Assembly (NCBI GenBank): GCA_930990965.1
Contig: CAKNRQ010000010.1
Coordinates: 1-56,005, forward strand
Source: an uncultured Clostridia bacterium
GTDB taxonomy: Bacteria; Bacillota; Clostridia; Oscillospirales; Oscillospiraceae
Direction of reading: 5' to 3'
DNA: 56,005 nt
This document shows positions 39,723 through 48,877 of the stretch, one piece after another (the stretch's first letter is position 1; the number at the start of each line of letters is the position of its first letter). A program made the position numbers and the translations under genes. The notes below the pieces were generated by a model. That model was not told the origin of the DNA. It did no database searches and was given only the letters and a program-made list of their open reading frames with translations.

Positions 39723-40984
39723 CACTCTTCCCCCTTTATGAGTTGCCAGTAGCGTTTTGCAGCCTGCTCAGTCTTGTTATCGCCGTACTCGTAATAGTGC
39801 GTGCCCACCAGGGCGTCGGGCAGATACTGCTGCTCCACATAGTGGTGCGCGTAGTTGTGCGGGTACTTGTAACCTTGCTCGCGCTCGAAGCCGGTGCCGT
39901 CTGCGTGGACATTTTGCAGCTCGCGCGGCGGCGGGCCGTATTTCCCGGCGCGCACATCGCTCATGGCCGCGTCTATGCCCATGACCACGCTGTTGGACTT
40001 AGGCGCCGTGGCAAGCAGCAGCGCCGCCTCGGCCAGAGGCAGCTTGGCCTCCGGCAGCCCCAGTTGCAGCGCACTGTCACAGCAGGCCTTGACTATGCTC
40101 GCCGCCTGCGGGTAGGCGAGGCCTATGTCCTCGCTCGCAGAGCAGAGCAGGCGGCGTATGGCACCTATCAGGTCGCCCGCCTCGAGCAGCCGCGCCAGGT
40201 AGTGCAGCGCCGCGTCCGGGTCCGAGCCGCGCAGGGACTTCATAAGTGCGCTCACGGCGTCATAGTGCTCATCGCCCTCGCGGTCGTAGTGCATGGCGCT
40301 CTTGCCGGTTGCGGCCTCGGCGTCTGCTAGCGTGAGTTTCACTTTGCCGTCTATGCGCGGCGAGGCGTCGAATATGAGCTCCACGCCATTTATGGCCTTG
40401 CGCACGTCGCCGCCGCAGCTCACCGCGAGCTTCTCCACCACGCCCGGCTCGCACTCGCACTCCACGCCCTCGCGTGAGGCAACTTTATTTATCGCCCGCT
40501 CCACGGCCGGAGCTATCTCCTCAGGAGTGACGGATTTGAACTCGAACACAGTGCTCCGGGACAGGAGCGCGTTGTACACATAGAAGTACGGGTTCTCCGT
40601 CGTGGAGGCGATGAGCGTTATCCTCCCGTCCTCTATGAACTCCAGCAGGCTCTGCTGCTGCTTTTTATTGAAGTACTGTATCTCGTCGAGGTAGAGCAGC
40701 ACGCCGCCCGGGGTGAGCAGGGTGTCGAGCTCGCCTATTATGCTCTTGATATCCGAAAGGCTGGCGTTTGTGGCGTTCAGGCGGCGCAGCGTGCGGTCCG
40801 TGCGCCGGGCTATTATGTTTGCCACGGTGGTCTTGCCCGTGCCTGACGGGCCGTAGAAGACCATATTGGGTATGTTGCCGGACTCAATTATCCGGCGCAG
40901 CAGGCCGTTCGGGCCCAGTATATGCTTTTGTCCGACGACTTCGTCCAGATCGCCGGGCCTTATCTCATCGGCAAGCGGCCTCAC
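39722..40984 (-). CDS. rarA: Replication-associated recombination protein A (MgsA/RarA) AAA+ ATPase
   Basis: A 420-residue clamp-loader-like AAA+ ATPase that acts at stalled replication forks. Walker A is YGPSGTGKTT (about residues 44-53), Walker B LLYLDEIQYF (about 100-109), sensor 1 in IASTTENPYF, and the C-terminal part has SALMKSLRGSDPDAALHYLA, typical of RarA. GTG 40984 is chosen because GGAGGT lies 6 bases upstream; the longer open frame overlaps nth. It is divergent from nth. Confidence 0.95.
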   Translation of the reverse strand: MRPLADEIRPGDLDEVVGQKHILGPNGLLRRIIESGNIPNMVFYGPSGTGKTTVANIIARRTDRTLRRLNATNASLSDIKSIIGELDTLLTPGGVLLYLDEIQYFNKKQQQSLLEFIEDGRITLIASTTENPYFYVYNALLSRSTVFEFKSVTPEEIAPAVERAINKVASREGVECECEPGVVEKLAVSCGGDVRKAINGVELIFDASPRIDGKVKLTLADAEAATGKSAMHYDREGDEHYDAVSALMKSLRGSDPDAALHYLARLLEAGDLIGAIRRLLCSASEDIGLAYPQAASIVKACCDSALQLGLPEAKLPLAEAALLLATAPKSNSVVMGIDAAMSDVRAGKYGPPPRELQNVHADGTGFEREQGYKYPHNYAHHYVEQQYLPDALVGTHYYEYGDNKTEQAAKRYWQLIKGEE

Positions 40985-41000
40985 GGCTGCACCTCCATTG

Positions 41001-41029
41001 TTGAAAGTTGGCGCTATGCGTGGTAAAAT
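41001..41029 (+). promoter_or_regulatory. Promoter of nth
   Basis: TTGAAA (41001-41006), 17-base spacer, TAAAAT (41024-41029). The start codon lies about 20-30 bases further, giving a very short leader. Confidence 0.7.
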
Positions 41030-41056
41030 GGCGAAAAAACTAAGTTGGTGATAACT

Positions 41057-41695
41057 TTGCGCACACACGAACAGGTGCTTGAAATAGTACGCGGCCTCGA
41101 GGAAGAATACCCCGCGGCCATGTGCACGCTCGACTACGGCAAAGACTACGAGTTGCTCTTCTCCGTGCGTCTGGCCGCACAGTGTACTGACGAGCGCGTC
41201 AACAAGATAACCCCCGCCCTCTTTGAGCGCTTCCCCACGCTGGAGGACTTCGCCCAGGCCGACATAGAAGAGGTGGAGCAGTATGTCAAGCCCTGCGGCT
41301 TCTATCACACGAAGGCGCGCGACATAGTCGAATGCGCCAAGATACTGCTGGTACGTTTTGGAGGCAAGGTGCCCGGGACCATGGAAGAGCTTCTCTCCCT
41401 GCCCGGCGTCGGGCGCAAGACGGCGAACCTCATCCTCGGCGACGTATTTCACGCCCCCGGGGCCGTGGTCGTCGACACGCACTGCATCCGGCTCTCAAAC
41501 CGCATGGGCCTGGTGGACAACCTCAAAGACCCGGCCAAGATAGAGCCACTGCTGCGCGAGCAGCTTCCACCGGAGAAGAGCTCGGACTTCTGCCACAGGC
41601 TCGTGCTGCACGGCCGGGCGGTGTGCACCGCGCGCTCGCCCAGGTGTGAAAACTGCTGCGTCCGGCACGTGTGCCAGACGGGCTCCGGTCAATAA
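41057..41695 (+). CDS. nth: Endonuclease III
   Basis: A DNA glycosylase/AP lyase of about 212 residues for oxidised pyrimidines. The helix-hairpin-helix is LPGVGRKTANLIL with the catalytic lysine, the catalytic aspartate is in VVVDTHCIRLSNRMG, and the [4Fe-4S] cluster cysteines follow the C-x6-C-x2-C-x5-C pattern at the C-terminus (CTARSPRCENCCVRHVC). The start is uncertain: TTG 41057 has GGTGA 5 bases ahead, while TTG 41045 and GTG 41048 are alternatives. The last 7 bases overlap the convergent S24 gene. Confidence 0.93.
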   Translation: MRTHEQVLEIVRGLEEEYPAAMCTLDYGKDYELLFSVRLAAQCTDERVNKITPALFERFPTLEDFAQADIEEVEQYVKPCGFYHTKARDIVECAKILLVRFGGKVPGTMEELLSLPGVGRKTANLILGDVFHAPGAVVVDTHCIRLSNRMGLVDNLKDPAKIEPLLREQLPPEKSSDFCHRLVLHGRAVCTARSPRCENCCVRHVCQTGSGQ

Positions 41696-42381
41696 ATATT
41701 GGAAATAGCTATGCCCACGACTTCGCCGCACACGCGCATATCTGCCCCGTCGCGCACGATGATCGGGGCATAGTCGCTGTTGGACGAAATCAGCATGACG
41801 CCGAGGCTGTTTACACGCAGGCGCTTGCAATAGGCCTGCCCGCCGTAGACAAAGATGCCTATCTTCCCCGAGTCCAGAGTCTCGCAGCCGTGCACCCACA
41901 CTATACTGCCGTCGGGCACGTCGGGCTCCATGCTGTCGCCGGCTATGCGCACGGCGAAGTCGGCCCGGTCGGGCGCGTCGGAGGCGTCTATGAGCGAATA
42001 GCTCTCGCCGTCCAGGAACTGTCCCGTACCGGCGCTGGCGGCGAGGTCATAAAGCGGCAGTTTGCGAGAATCATTTTTTGAATAGAGCCCGCTCGCGGAG
42101 AGCACGCGCACGTACTCTGAGACCAGCTTGCGTCCGGCCTCGTTTAACCCGGCAGTCTCTCCCCTGCCGGTAAAAGTGCCCATGACGTCCGTCACGGAGT
42201 ATATTTCACACAGTGCGAGGAACTGAGCGGCATTGGGCATGGTCATGTCCTTTTCCCATTTACTCACGGCCGCGTTCTGTATCTCAAAGCCGCGCTCGGC
42301 GAGCTTTTCGCACACGCGCGACTGAGTCAGGCCCGCCTCACGGCGAAGCTGATGAAGTGTCGCTCCGAGAGATTTCTTCAC
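41689..42381 (-). CDS. XRE/S24 LexA-like repressor
   Basis: About 230 residues: an N-terminal XRE helix-turn-helix (LHQLRREAGLTQSRVCEKLA, then NAAVSKWEKDMTMP) and a C-terminal S24 peptidase domain with catalytic serine in IAGDSMEPDVPDGS and catalytic lysine in YCKRLRV. A possible self-cleavage site is the Ala-Gly in AASAGTGQF. Such proteins are cI/LexA-like switches cleaved on DNA damage. Start choice is uncertain: GTG 42381 has AAGGAG 9 bases upstream; ATG 42387 and 42390 are closer. A near-consensus promoter is at 42406-42434. Confidence 0.88.
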   Translation of the reverse strand: MKKSLGATLHQLRREAGLTQSRVCEKLAERGFEIQNAAVSKWEKDMTMPNAAQFLALCEIYSVTDVMGTFTGRGETAGLNEAGRKLVSEYVRVLSASGLYSKNDSRKLPLYDLAASAGTGQFLDGESYSLIDASDAPDRADFAVRIAGDSMEPDVPDGSIVWVHGCETLDSGKIGIFVYGGQAYCKRLRVNSLGVMLISSNSDYAPIIVRDGADMRVCGEVVGIAISNIY

Positions 42382-42405
42382 CGGCATCATCTCCTTATGC
42401 GATAT

Positions 42406-42434
42406 ATTATACCTTGTTTCACCGGTAATTGCAA
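42406..42434 (-). promoter_or_regulatory. Promoter of the S24 repressor gene
   Basis: Minus-strand TTGCAA (42429-42434), 17-base spacer, TATAAT (42406-42411). The deformylase promoter in the opposite direction (TTTCAC about 42418-42423, TTATAA about 42440-42446) overlaps it, so the repressor could affect both. Confidence 0.7.
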
Positions 42435-42459
42435 CCATATTATAAAGGAGGAACACACT

Positions 42460-42954
42460 GTGATACGCGATATTTTGCTGCTCGGCGACGATAAGCTCTA
42501 CGAAGTGAGCGCTCCGGTGACAACCGGCGACCTCCCCCTCCTCAACGGCTGGGTGCGCGACCTGCACGACACGCTGCTAGACTACCGCGCGAAACACGGC
42601 GCCGGGCGGGCAGTGGCCGCGCCGCAGATCGGTATTCACAAGCGGCTTATCTACATGCTGCTCGACCGCCCGTATGTGCTGGTGAACCCGAGCCTCACCT
42701 TCCCGGACAGCGAAACCTACGAGCTGCTGGACGACTGCATGTCCTTCCCGGGCCTTATAGTGCGCGTGCGACGCCATCGCCGCTGCACTTTGGATTACAC
42801 GGACGAGCACGGGCAAGCGCAGCGCCTCGAGCTGGAGGGGGATCTCTCCGAGCTGGTGCAGCACGAGTACGACCACCTTGACGGCATACTGGCCACCATG
42901 CGCGCCGTGGACAACAAGAGCTTTTACATGATGGAGCTCAAGCGTCAGTTCTAG
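42460..42954 (+). CDS. def: Peptide deformylase (variant motif II)
   Basis: A 164-residue deformylase that removes the N-formyl group from nascent proteins. Motif I reads GRAVAAPQIG, motif II reads DDCMSFPG in place of EGCLS, and motif III is QHEYDHLDG. The three metal ligands (Cys, His, His) and the catalytic Glu are present, so it is probably active. The DDCMSFP form marks a divergent Clostridial group. GTG 42460 follows AAAGGAGG. The kinase gene begins 3 bases after its stop. Confidence 0.88.
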   Translation: MIRDILLLGDDKLYEVSAPVTTGDLPLLNGWVRDLHDTLLDYRAKHGAGRAVAAPQIGIHKRLIYMLLDRPYVLVNPSLTFPDSETYELLDDCMSFPGLIVRVRRHRRCTLDYTDEHGQAQRLELEGDLSELVQHEYDHLDGILATMRAVDNKSFYMMELKRQF

Positions 42955-42957
42955 CGC

Positions 42958-43458
42958 ATGAACCGGCGGCTATACATGATAGGCGGCCCGATGGGCGTGG
43001 GCAAGAGCACCGTCTCACGTATACTGCGCGACCGTCTGGACAACAGTGTCCTCCTGGACGGCGACTGGTGCTGGGATATGCACCCCTTCCGCGTAACCGA
43101 AGCCACAAAGGCCATGGTGCTCGACAACATATGCTGCCTGCTCGGGAACTTTCTGGGCTGCCCGGAGCTGCAAAATGTGGTATTCTGCTGGGTGCTGCAC
43201 GAACAGGCCGTCATAGACGGCATTCTAAGCCGGCTTGCGATAGATGACGTGGAGCTGCGCTGCATCTCGCTTGTATGCGACGAAGACGAGTTGCGCTCAA
43301 GGCTGCGCCGGGACGTGGAAGCCGGGCTCCGCGACGCTGGTGTCATAGAGAGGGCTCTTGAGCGCCTGCCGCTCTATGGCGGGCTCAGCACGACAAAGCT
43401 CGACGTCACCGGTTTGACCCCGGAGAAAACCGCCCAGCTCATACTCGAAATGCATTGA
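42958..43458 (+). CDS. P-loop kinase-like protein
   Basis: A 166-residue small NTPase. The P-loop is GGPMGVGKST (about residues 9-18), followed by VLLDGDWCWDMHPF, which resembles the substrate aspartate region of shikimate/gluconate-type kinases, and a lid-like LRSRLRRDVEAGLRD. No substrate is evident; it could phosphorylate a sugar, nucleoside or an antibiotic. It follows the deformylase by 3 bases. ATG 42958 has no strong ribosome site, consistent with coupling. Confidence 0.82.
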   Translation: MNRRLYMIGGPMGVGKSTVSRILRDRLDNSVLLDGDWCWDMHPFRVTEATKAMVLDNICCLLGNFLGCPELQNVVFCWVLHEQAVIDGILSRLAIDDVELRCISLVCDEDELRSRLRRDVEAGLRDAGVIERALERLPLYGGLSTTKLDVTGLTPEKTAQLILEMH

Positions 43459-43484
43459 CAGAGCTAATCCTCTCAGGTTATATT
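43455..43484 (+). promoter_or_regulatory. Promoter of the AIM24 gene
   Basis: TTGACA (43455-43460), 18-base spacer, TATATT (43479-43484), overlapping the last codons of the kinase gene. Confidence 0.7.
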
Positions 43485-43541
43485 GGACACATGACCGCCG
43501 AATGTCCGGTGGTAGACAATACAATCTGGGAGGGTTTTTAT

Positions 43542-44219
43542 ATGCGTTACGAAATACGCGGAGGGGAATTCCCGGTAGTAATATGCAACCTGAACGACGG
43601 CGAGGCCATGATAACCGAGCGCGGGTCCATGGTCTGGCAAACGCCCAACATTGAGATGGAGACGCGCGGCGGCGGTGTGGGCAAGATGTTCGCGCGAGCT
43701 TTCTCCGGCGACAGCATGTTCCAGAACATCTACACCGCGAACGGTTCCGGTGTGATAGCTTTCGGCACCAGTTTCCCGGGCCGGATCCTGCCCATGGAGA
43801 TAGGTCCGGGCCGGGAACTTATAATGCAAAAGCGCAGCTTTCTTGCCTCCACTCCTGATGTCAAATTGGACATTGTATTCAACAAGAAGCTCGGAGCCGG
43901 CCTGTTCGGCGGCGAGGGCTTTATCATGCAGCGTCTCTCCGGTCAGGGCCTGGCCTTTGTCGAGATAGACGGCGATGTCTTTGAAATGGAACTGGCCCCG
44001 GGCGAGCAGCTTATCGCAGACACGGGTAATGTAGCCGGCTTTGAGGCCAGCGTGCAGATGGACATACGTCAGGTGCCCGGACTCAAGAACAAGCTGCTCG
44101 GCGGCGAGGGCCTGTTTAACACACTGCTGACCGGGCCGGGGAAGATTTGGCTACAGACGATGCCTATCTCCGGAGTTGCGGCCGCGCTGAGGCCGTATTT
44201 CCCCAGCGGGAATAGTTGA
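43542..44219 (+). CDS. AIM24 / TIGR00266 family protein
   Basis: A 225-residue protein of the AIM24 family, a beta-rich fold related to trimeric tryptophan-attenuation-like barrels. Recognisable blocks are DGEAMITERGSMVWQTPNIE, the glycine-rich GGGVGKMFARAFSGDSMFQN, the long VFNKKLGAGLFGGEGFIMQR segment and the C-terminal LTGPGKIWLQTMP. In mitochondria AIM24 affects inner membrane structure; the bacterial role is unknown. ATG 43542 has GGGAGGG upstream. Confidence 0.93.
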   Translation: MRYEIRGGEFPVVICNLNDGEAMITERGSMVWQTPNIEMETRGGGVGKMFARAFSGDSMFQNIYTANGSGVIAFGTSFPGRILPMEIGPGRELIMQKRSFLASTPDVKLDIVFNKKLGAGLFGGEGFIMQRLSGQGLAFVEIDGDVFEMELAPGEQLIADTGNVAGFEASVQMDIRQVPGLKNKLLGGEGLFNTLLTGPGKIWLQTMPISGVAAALRPYFPSGNS

Positions 44220-44490
44220 GCCGGCCGCGGAGCGGCAGGTGGCGTGGGTGGCACGTCGCCGGACGTGGAGGGCAACCGCGGGCGGTTGCAGCCCTCCTGG
44301 GGCTTGCACCCAACCTTGCGGGCATCTTCCCTACACCAACCTAACCTCCTGCACACGCTCCGACCGTTGCTGCTGGTCTCGTCACGCACCCACCCGCAAG
44401 GGGCGGCGTCCTCGACGTCCCGCTTGTTGGATTTTACGCCGCCACCTTGCCAAGCCGCTTATGGCTCGACAACACACTCAAAAACTGCGC
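44220..44490. repeat. Composite interspersed repeat (copy B, partial) in a gene-free gap
   Basis: The 314-base gap between the AIM24 gene and argF holds a diverged partial copy of the repeat at 9640-10210. Bases 44247-44303 match 9671-9727 (51 of 57) and 44392-44419 match 10128-10155 (23 of 28). The 18-bp hairpin and the double palindrome of copy A are missing. Open frames across it have no ribosome sites. Confidence 0.7.
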
Positions 44491-44519
44491 AAAAAGGACG
44501 GGCTGTGCCCGTCCTTTTT
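44491..44519. terminator. Bidirectional intrinsic terminator (end of arg operon)
   Basis: AAAAAGGACGGG (44491-44502) pairs with CCCGTCCTTTTT (44508-44519) with a 5-base loop. Confidence 0.9.
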
Positions 44520-44533
44520 ATGTCTTATCGCGC

Positions 44534-45517
44534 TCACAGCGTTGCGGCCATTACGGCCTTTATTGTGTGCAGGCGGTTCTCTGCTTCGTCGAACACCACT
44601 GACTGCGGGCCTTCAAACACTTCGTCGGTGACTTCCAGCGCGTCGAGGCCGTACTTCTCGCCTACCTCTTTGCCTATGGTTGTCTTGAGGTCGTGGAAGG
44701 CTGGCAGGCAGTGCATGAAAATTGCGCCGGGTTTGGCCAGGCTCATCGCCTTTGCGTTCACCTGATAGGGCAGCAGCGCGTTGATGCGCTCTTCCCAGGC
44801 GTCGGGGCTCTCGCCCATGGAGACCCAGATGTCGGTGTACACCGCGTCGGCGTCTTTGAGCGCCATCTCGGGCTCGGTCCAGAACTCGAGCACGGCGCCG
44901 GTTTCGGCGGCTATCTCCTGCGCTATGTCCTGAAGTTCCTCGCTCGGGAAAAACTCGACCGGAGCACAGGCGGCGAAGTTTACGCCAAGCTTGGCGCAGC
45001 CTATCATCAGACTGTTGCCCATATTGAAGCGCGCGTCGCCCATGTAGACCAACTTCTTGCCCTTCAACTCGCCCAGGTGCTCGCGCAGCGTGAGCATGTC
45101 GGCGAGTATCTGCGTGGGGTGGAACTCGTCCGTGAGCCCGTTCCAGACGGGGACGGAGGCGTACTCGGCCAACTCTTCGACTATCGCCTGGCCGAAGCCG
45201 CGGTACTCTATGCCGTCGAACATGCGCGAGAGCACGCGCGCGGTGTCGGCTATGGACTCCTTCTTGCCTATCTGCGAACCGCTCGGGTCGAGATATACGG
45301 CGTGCATACCCAGGTCGTGCGCCGCCACCTCAAAGGCGCAGCGTGTGCGGGTGCTGGTCTTTTCAAAGATAAGCGCTACGCTCTTGCCCTCGCAGAGCTT
45401 GTGCGGTATACCGGCCTTCTTTTTGGCCTTGAGCTCGGCGGCCAGGTCTATGAGGTACATTATCTCCTCGCCCGTGAAATCGAGGAGCTTGAGGAAATCG
45501 CGTCCTTTGAGGTCCAT
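44534..45517 (-). CDS. argF: Ornithine carbamoyltransferase
   Basis: A 327-residue enzyme that makes citrulline from ornithine and carbamoyl phosphate. The carbamoyl phosphate motif STRTR is in [13 protein letters not shown] (about residue 53), HPTQ in [11 protein letters not shown], and the ornithine/C-terminal motif MHCLPAF. The loop usually written DARNNMGNS reads DARFNMGNS here. ATG 45517 has AAAGGAG upstream. It is the last gene of the arg operon, 14 bases after argD, and is followed by a strong terminator. Confidence 0.97.
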   Translation of the reverse strand: MDLKGRDFLKLLDFTGEEIMYLIDLAAELKAKKKAGIPHKLCEGKSVALIFEKTSTRTRCAFEVAAHDLGMHAVYLDPSGSQIGKKESIADTARVLSRMFDGIEYRGFGQAIVEELAEYASVPVWNGLTDEFHPTQILADMLTLREHLGELKGKKLVYMGDARFNMGNSLMIGCAKLGVNFAACAPVEFFPSEELQDIAQEIAAETGAVLEFWTEPEMALKDADAVYTDIWVSMGESPDAWEERINALLPYQVNAKAMSLAKPGAIFMHCLPAFHDLKTTIGKEVGEKYGLDALEVTDEVFEGPQSVVFDEAENRLHTIKAVMAATL

Positions 45518-45531
45518 GTGTTTCTCCTTTC

Positions 45532-46701
45532 TCACTCCGCGCAGCAGCTCTTTATGACCGCGACGGCCTTTTTCACCAGCTCCATCGGGATGTTCAGTGC
45601 GGGGAGCAGGCGCAATTTGCCGTGTGCGGTTAGGACTAGCACGCCGTTTTCACGGCAGGCGGTGACGACGTCGCTGAGGGGTTTCGCGGTCTTTATGCCG
45701 AGCATCAGTCCCAGCCCGGCCACGCTCTCGACGCCGGGGGCGCCGGTGAGCTCCTTTACGATGTAGTCGCTCTTGGCCCTGACGTCCGCAAGCAGCGCGT
45801 CGTCTATGCGTGAGAGGACGTTGAGCGCTCCTGCGCAGATGGCGGGGTTGCCGCCGAAGGTGGAGCCGTGGCTGCCCGGCGTCATGGTGTTCTCGCACTT
45901 CTCGCCCATGAGGCACACGCCGATGGGCAGGCCACCGCCGAGACCCTTGGCCGTGGTCATGATGTCGGGCGTGATGCCGTACCGCTGCCAGGCATAGAGC
46001 GTGCCCGTGCGGCCGTTGCCGGTCTGGACCTCGTCCACGACCATGAGGATGTCCCTAGCCTTGCATATTTCGGCTATGCAATCGACAAAGTCCTGCTCAA
46101 GCGGCAGCACGCCGCCCTCGCCCTGCACCAGCTCGAACATGATAGCCGCTATGGCCTCGTCGCTCTCCACGATGGCCTTCAGGGCTCCACAGTCGTTGGC
46201 CGGGGCGTAGAGGAAGCCGGGAGTCAGGGGCTGGAAGTCCTTGTGGTACTCGTCCTGTCCCGTGGCTGCAAGCGTAGTGATGGTACGGCCGTGGAAGCTG
46301 TTGACGAGCGTGACTATCTTATAGCGCTTATCCGCGCCGTATTTATCTGCGGCGTATTTGCGGGCACATTTGATGGCGCACTCGTTGGCCTCGGCGCCGG
46401 AGTTGCCGAAGAAGGCCTTCTTCATGCCGGTTCGCGTGCAGAGCTGCTCCGCGAGCAGGGCGCCGGGCTCGGTATAGTACAGGTTTGAGCTGTGCTGTAG
46501 CTTGCCGAGCTGGGCCGTCACGGCGTTTATCCACTCATGGTCGGCGATGCCGAAGGCGTTGACGGCTATGCCGCTGCCCATGTCTATGTATTCCTTACCT
46601 TCTGTGTCCCAGACGACGCTGCCGCGGCCCTCTTTGAGCACTATCGGGAAGCGCGCATAGGTTCCGGCTATATATTTGCTGTCGAGTTCTTTTGTATTCA
46701 T
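45532..46701 (-). CDS. argD: Acetylornithine aminotransferase
   Basis: A 389-residue class III PLP aminotransferase that converts N-acetylglutamate semialdehyde to N-acetylornithine. The PLP-lysine is in [13 protein letters not shown]; the phosphate-binding region [16 protein letters not shown] and the aspartate motif [14 protein letters not shown] are typical. Start ATG overlaps the argB stop by 4 bases (ATGA). Family members may also act in lysine synthesis. Confidence 0.97.
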   Translation of the reverse strand: MNTKELDSKYIAGTYARFPIVLKEGRGSVVWDTEGKEYIDMGSGIAVNAFGIADHEWINAVTAQLGKLQHSSNLYYTEPGALLAEQLCTRTGMKKAFFGNSGAEANECAIKCARKYAADKYGADKRYKIVTLVNSFHGRTITTLAATGQDEYHKDFQPLTPGFLYAPANDCGALKAIVESDEAIAAIMFELVQGEGGVLPLEQDFVDCIAEICKARDILMVVDEVQTGNGRTGTLYAWQRYGITPDIMTTAKGLGGGLPIGVCLMGEKCENTMTPGSHGSTFGGNPAICAGALNVLSRIDDALLADVRAKSDYIVKELTGAPGVESVAGLGLMLGIKTAKPLSDVVTACRENGVLVLTAHGKLRLLPALNIPMELVKKAVAVIKSCCAE

Positions 46702-47555
46702 TGTTTCTCCCCCACCATCATGGTACCGCTGCCCTCGTCCGTGAGCATCTCAAGCAGGATAGAGTGCTCGACACGGCCGTCGAGTATAAATACTTTGTGT
46801 ACGCCGCACAGGAGCGCTTCAATGCAGCTCTCCACCTTCGGGATCATGCCGCCCTTTATCACACCGCGGCGAAAGAGTTCGGTAGCGTCGTTTATGTCCG
46901 CGACGTGGACCAGGGAGTTTGCGTCGTTCGGGTCGAGCATGATACCCGGCACATCCGTCATGGAGATAAGGCACTCCGCTCCCATGGCACCGGAAATCTG
47001 CGCGGCCATGGTGTCGGCGTTTATGTTGTACACGTTGCCCTCGGCGTCACAGCCCACGCTGGAGATGACGGGGATGTAGCCACGCTCCAGGAGGTCGGTT
47101 ATGGGCTGGGTATTCACGTGCGTTATCTGTCCGACGTAGCCGAGCTGTGCGTTGCGGGCTTTGGCCTCGACCATGCGCCCGTCTATGCCGCAGATGCCCA
47201 TTGCCTTGCCGCCAGTGGCTTCGATTAGGTTCACGAGGCTCTTGCCGACCTTGCCGGCGAGCACCATCTGCACCACCTCGGCTGTAGCCTTGTCCGTGAC
47301 GCGAAGGCCGTCAACGAACTGACTGTCCACACCCATCTTGTTGAGCACGTCGTTTATGTCCGGCCCGCCGCCGTGGACTAGCACCACGCGCACTCCGACG
47401 AGTTGCAGAAGAACTATGTCCTCCATAACCTTTGCCTTTAACAGTTCGTTTTCCATGGCGTGCCCGCCGTACTTGATTACGACCACGCGGTTCCAGTACT
47501 GCTGAATATACGGCAGCGCCTCTACCAGCACTTGCGCTCTGTTGAAGTTATCCAT
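46698..47555 (-). CDS. argB: Acetylglutamate kinase
   Basis: A 285-residue amino-acid kinase catalysing the second arginine step. The nucleotide/phosphate motif VVIKYGGHAM is at residues about 25-34, VLVHGGGPDIN at about 59-69, and the NINADTMAAQISGAMGA segment binds acetylglutamate. The C-terminal GVIKGGMIPKVESC block is like that of arginine-sensitive hexameric enzymes, so feedback inhibition by arginine is possible. ATG 47555 has GAGGTGG upstream. Confidence 0.96.
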   Translation of the reverse strand: MDNFNRAQVLVEALPYIQQYWNRVVVIKYGGHAMENELLKAKVMEDIVLLQLVGVRVVLVHGGGPDINDVLNKMGVDSQFVDGLRVTDKATAEVVQMVLAGKVGKSLVNLIEATGGKAMGICGIDGRMVEAKARNAQLGYVGQITHVNTQPITDLLERGYIPVISSVGCDAEGNVYNINADTMAAQISGAMGAECLISMTDVPGIMLDPNDANSLVHVADINDATELFRRGVIKGGMIPKVESCIEALLCGVHKVFILDGRVEHSILLEMLTDEGSGTMMVGEKQ

Positions 47556-47598
47556 ATTTTCCACCTCGAATTTTCAGAATCCCAGCACCGGCGAGCGC

Positions 47599-48813
47599 TC
47601 AGGTGCGGTAGTCGCCGTTTATCTTCACGTACTCGTAAGTCAAATCGCAGCCCCAGGCCTCGGCGCTCTGCGCCCCGTCGCCGAGCGTGACCAGGATATA
47701 TATTTCCTTTGCGCTGAGCACGTTCTTGGCCTGCTCTTCGGAGAACTCCACGCCCGCGCCAAACTCGCACACATGCACTTCGCCGAACTCGCTCTTAAAG
47801 CTGACGCCCACCTTGGAAATATCCACATCCGCGCCGGAGTAGCCCACCGCACAGAGCACACGGCCCCAGTTGGCGTCCGCGCCGAACATGGCCGCCTTCA
47901 GCAATGCGGAGCCGACCACGGCCCTTGCAACCGTGCGCGCATCCTCGAGCGTCTTGGCGCCGGTGACGACGCAGTCGAGGAGCTTCGTCGCGCCTTCGCC
48001 GTCGCCGGCGATCTGGCGGCTGAGATAGACGGTTATAGCGTGCAGCGCCTCACAGAAGGCGTCGTAGTCATTGCCCTCGGAGCAGATTTCCGCATTGCCC
48101 GCGAGGCCGTTCGCCATAACGGCCACCATATCGTTGGTGGAAGTGTCGCCGTCCACTGTGACCATATTGAAGCTGCTTTTGACGTCTTCGGAGAGCGCCT
48201 TTGCGAGCAGTTCCGGAGAGATAGCGCAGTCGCTGGTTATAAAGCCGAGCATGGTGGCCATATTCGGGTGAATCATGCCGCTGCCCTTGGCCATGCCGCC
48301 CATGCGGCACTCGACGCCTCCGGCCATGAATTTCACGGCTATCTCCTTGGCGTGGGTGTCGGTGGTCATGATGGCCTCGGCAGCCGGGGCGCTGTCCGCG
48401 CCGAGCAAACGAACCAGTTCATGGATTCCGCGCTCGAAGGGCTCCATTGTCATGGCCTGGCCAATGACTCCGGTAGACGCCACGATCACGTCGGCTGCCG
48501 GTATGCCAAGCTCTGCGCCAAGCAGCTCGCTCGTGGTCTCCGCGATATACTCCCCGTTTGCGTTGCAGGTGTTGGCGTTGCCGCTGTTGCAGATTATGGC
48601 CTGCGCCTTGCCGTCGGCGAGGTGCTTTTTAGTCACGGTCAGCGGCGCGCCTTTGACCAGGTTTGTTGTGTACACCGCCGCGGCGCTCGCGCTCTTTTCG
48701 GAGCAGATGAGCGCCAGGTCGCGCTTTGTGCGGCTCTTTCTGACTCCGCAGTGGACTCCGGAGGCTTTATATCCCTTTGGCGCACAGACGCCGCCTTCAA
48801 TATACTCAATCAT
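47599..48813 (-). CDS. argJ: Bifunctional ornithine acetyltransferase/N-acetylglutamate synthase
   Basis: A 404-residue ArgJ. It transfers acetyl from acetylornithine to glutamate, recycling the acetyl group, and in bifunctional forms also uses acetyl-CoA. The self-cleavage site lies in GMIHPNMATMLGFI, where the threonine becomes the N-terminal nucleophile of the beta chain; the oxyanion pair corresponds to the earlier ASTGVIGQAM segment, and KAAMFGADANWGRVL is a late signature. Presence of argJ explains the lack of argE. It lies 43 bases before argB. Confidence 0.97.
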   Translation of the reverse strand: MIEYIEGGVCAPKGYKASGVHCGVRKSRTKRDLALICSEKSASAAAVYTTNLVKGAPLTVTKKHLADGKAQAIICNSGNANTCNANGEYIAETTSELLGAELGIPAADVIVASTGVIGQAMTMEPFERGIHELVRLLGADSAPAAEAIMTTDTHAKEIAVKFMAGGVECRMGGMAKGSGMIHPNMATMLGFITSDCAISPELLAKALSEDVKSSFNMVTVDGDTSTNDMVAVMANGLAGNAEICSEGNDYDAFCEALHAITVYLSRQIAGDGEGATKLLDCVVTGAKTLEDARTVARAVVGSALLKAAMFGADANWGRVLCAVGYSGADVDISKVGVSFKSEFGEVHVCEFGAGVEFSEEQAKNVLSAKEIYILVTLGDGAQSAEAWGCDLTYEYVKINGDYRT

Positions 48814-48877
48814 GGTCCAAACTCCTTCTCATATTGATCTCTCTCGTTGTCCTCGCCGCGCGGGCAGGCTGCCCGCC

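Noticed and set aside
39722-41482. 586-codon version of rarA
   Set aside because: The first 166 codons overlap nth on the other strand and lack similarity; a GTG with a strong ribosome site at 40984 gives the normal RarA length.
47542-48837. Plus-strand frame of 431 codons opposite argJ
   Set aside because: argJ on the minus strand carries all family motifs; the antisense frame has no start signals and no known domain.
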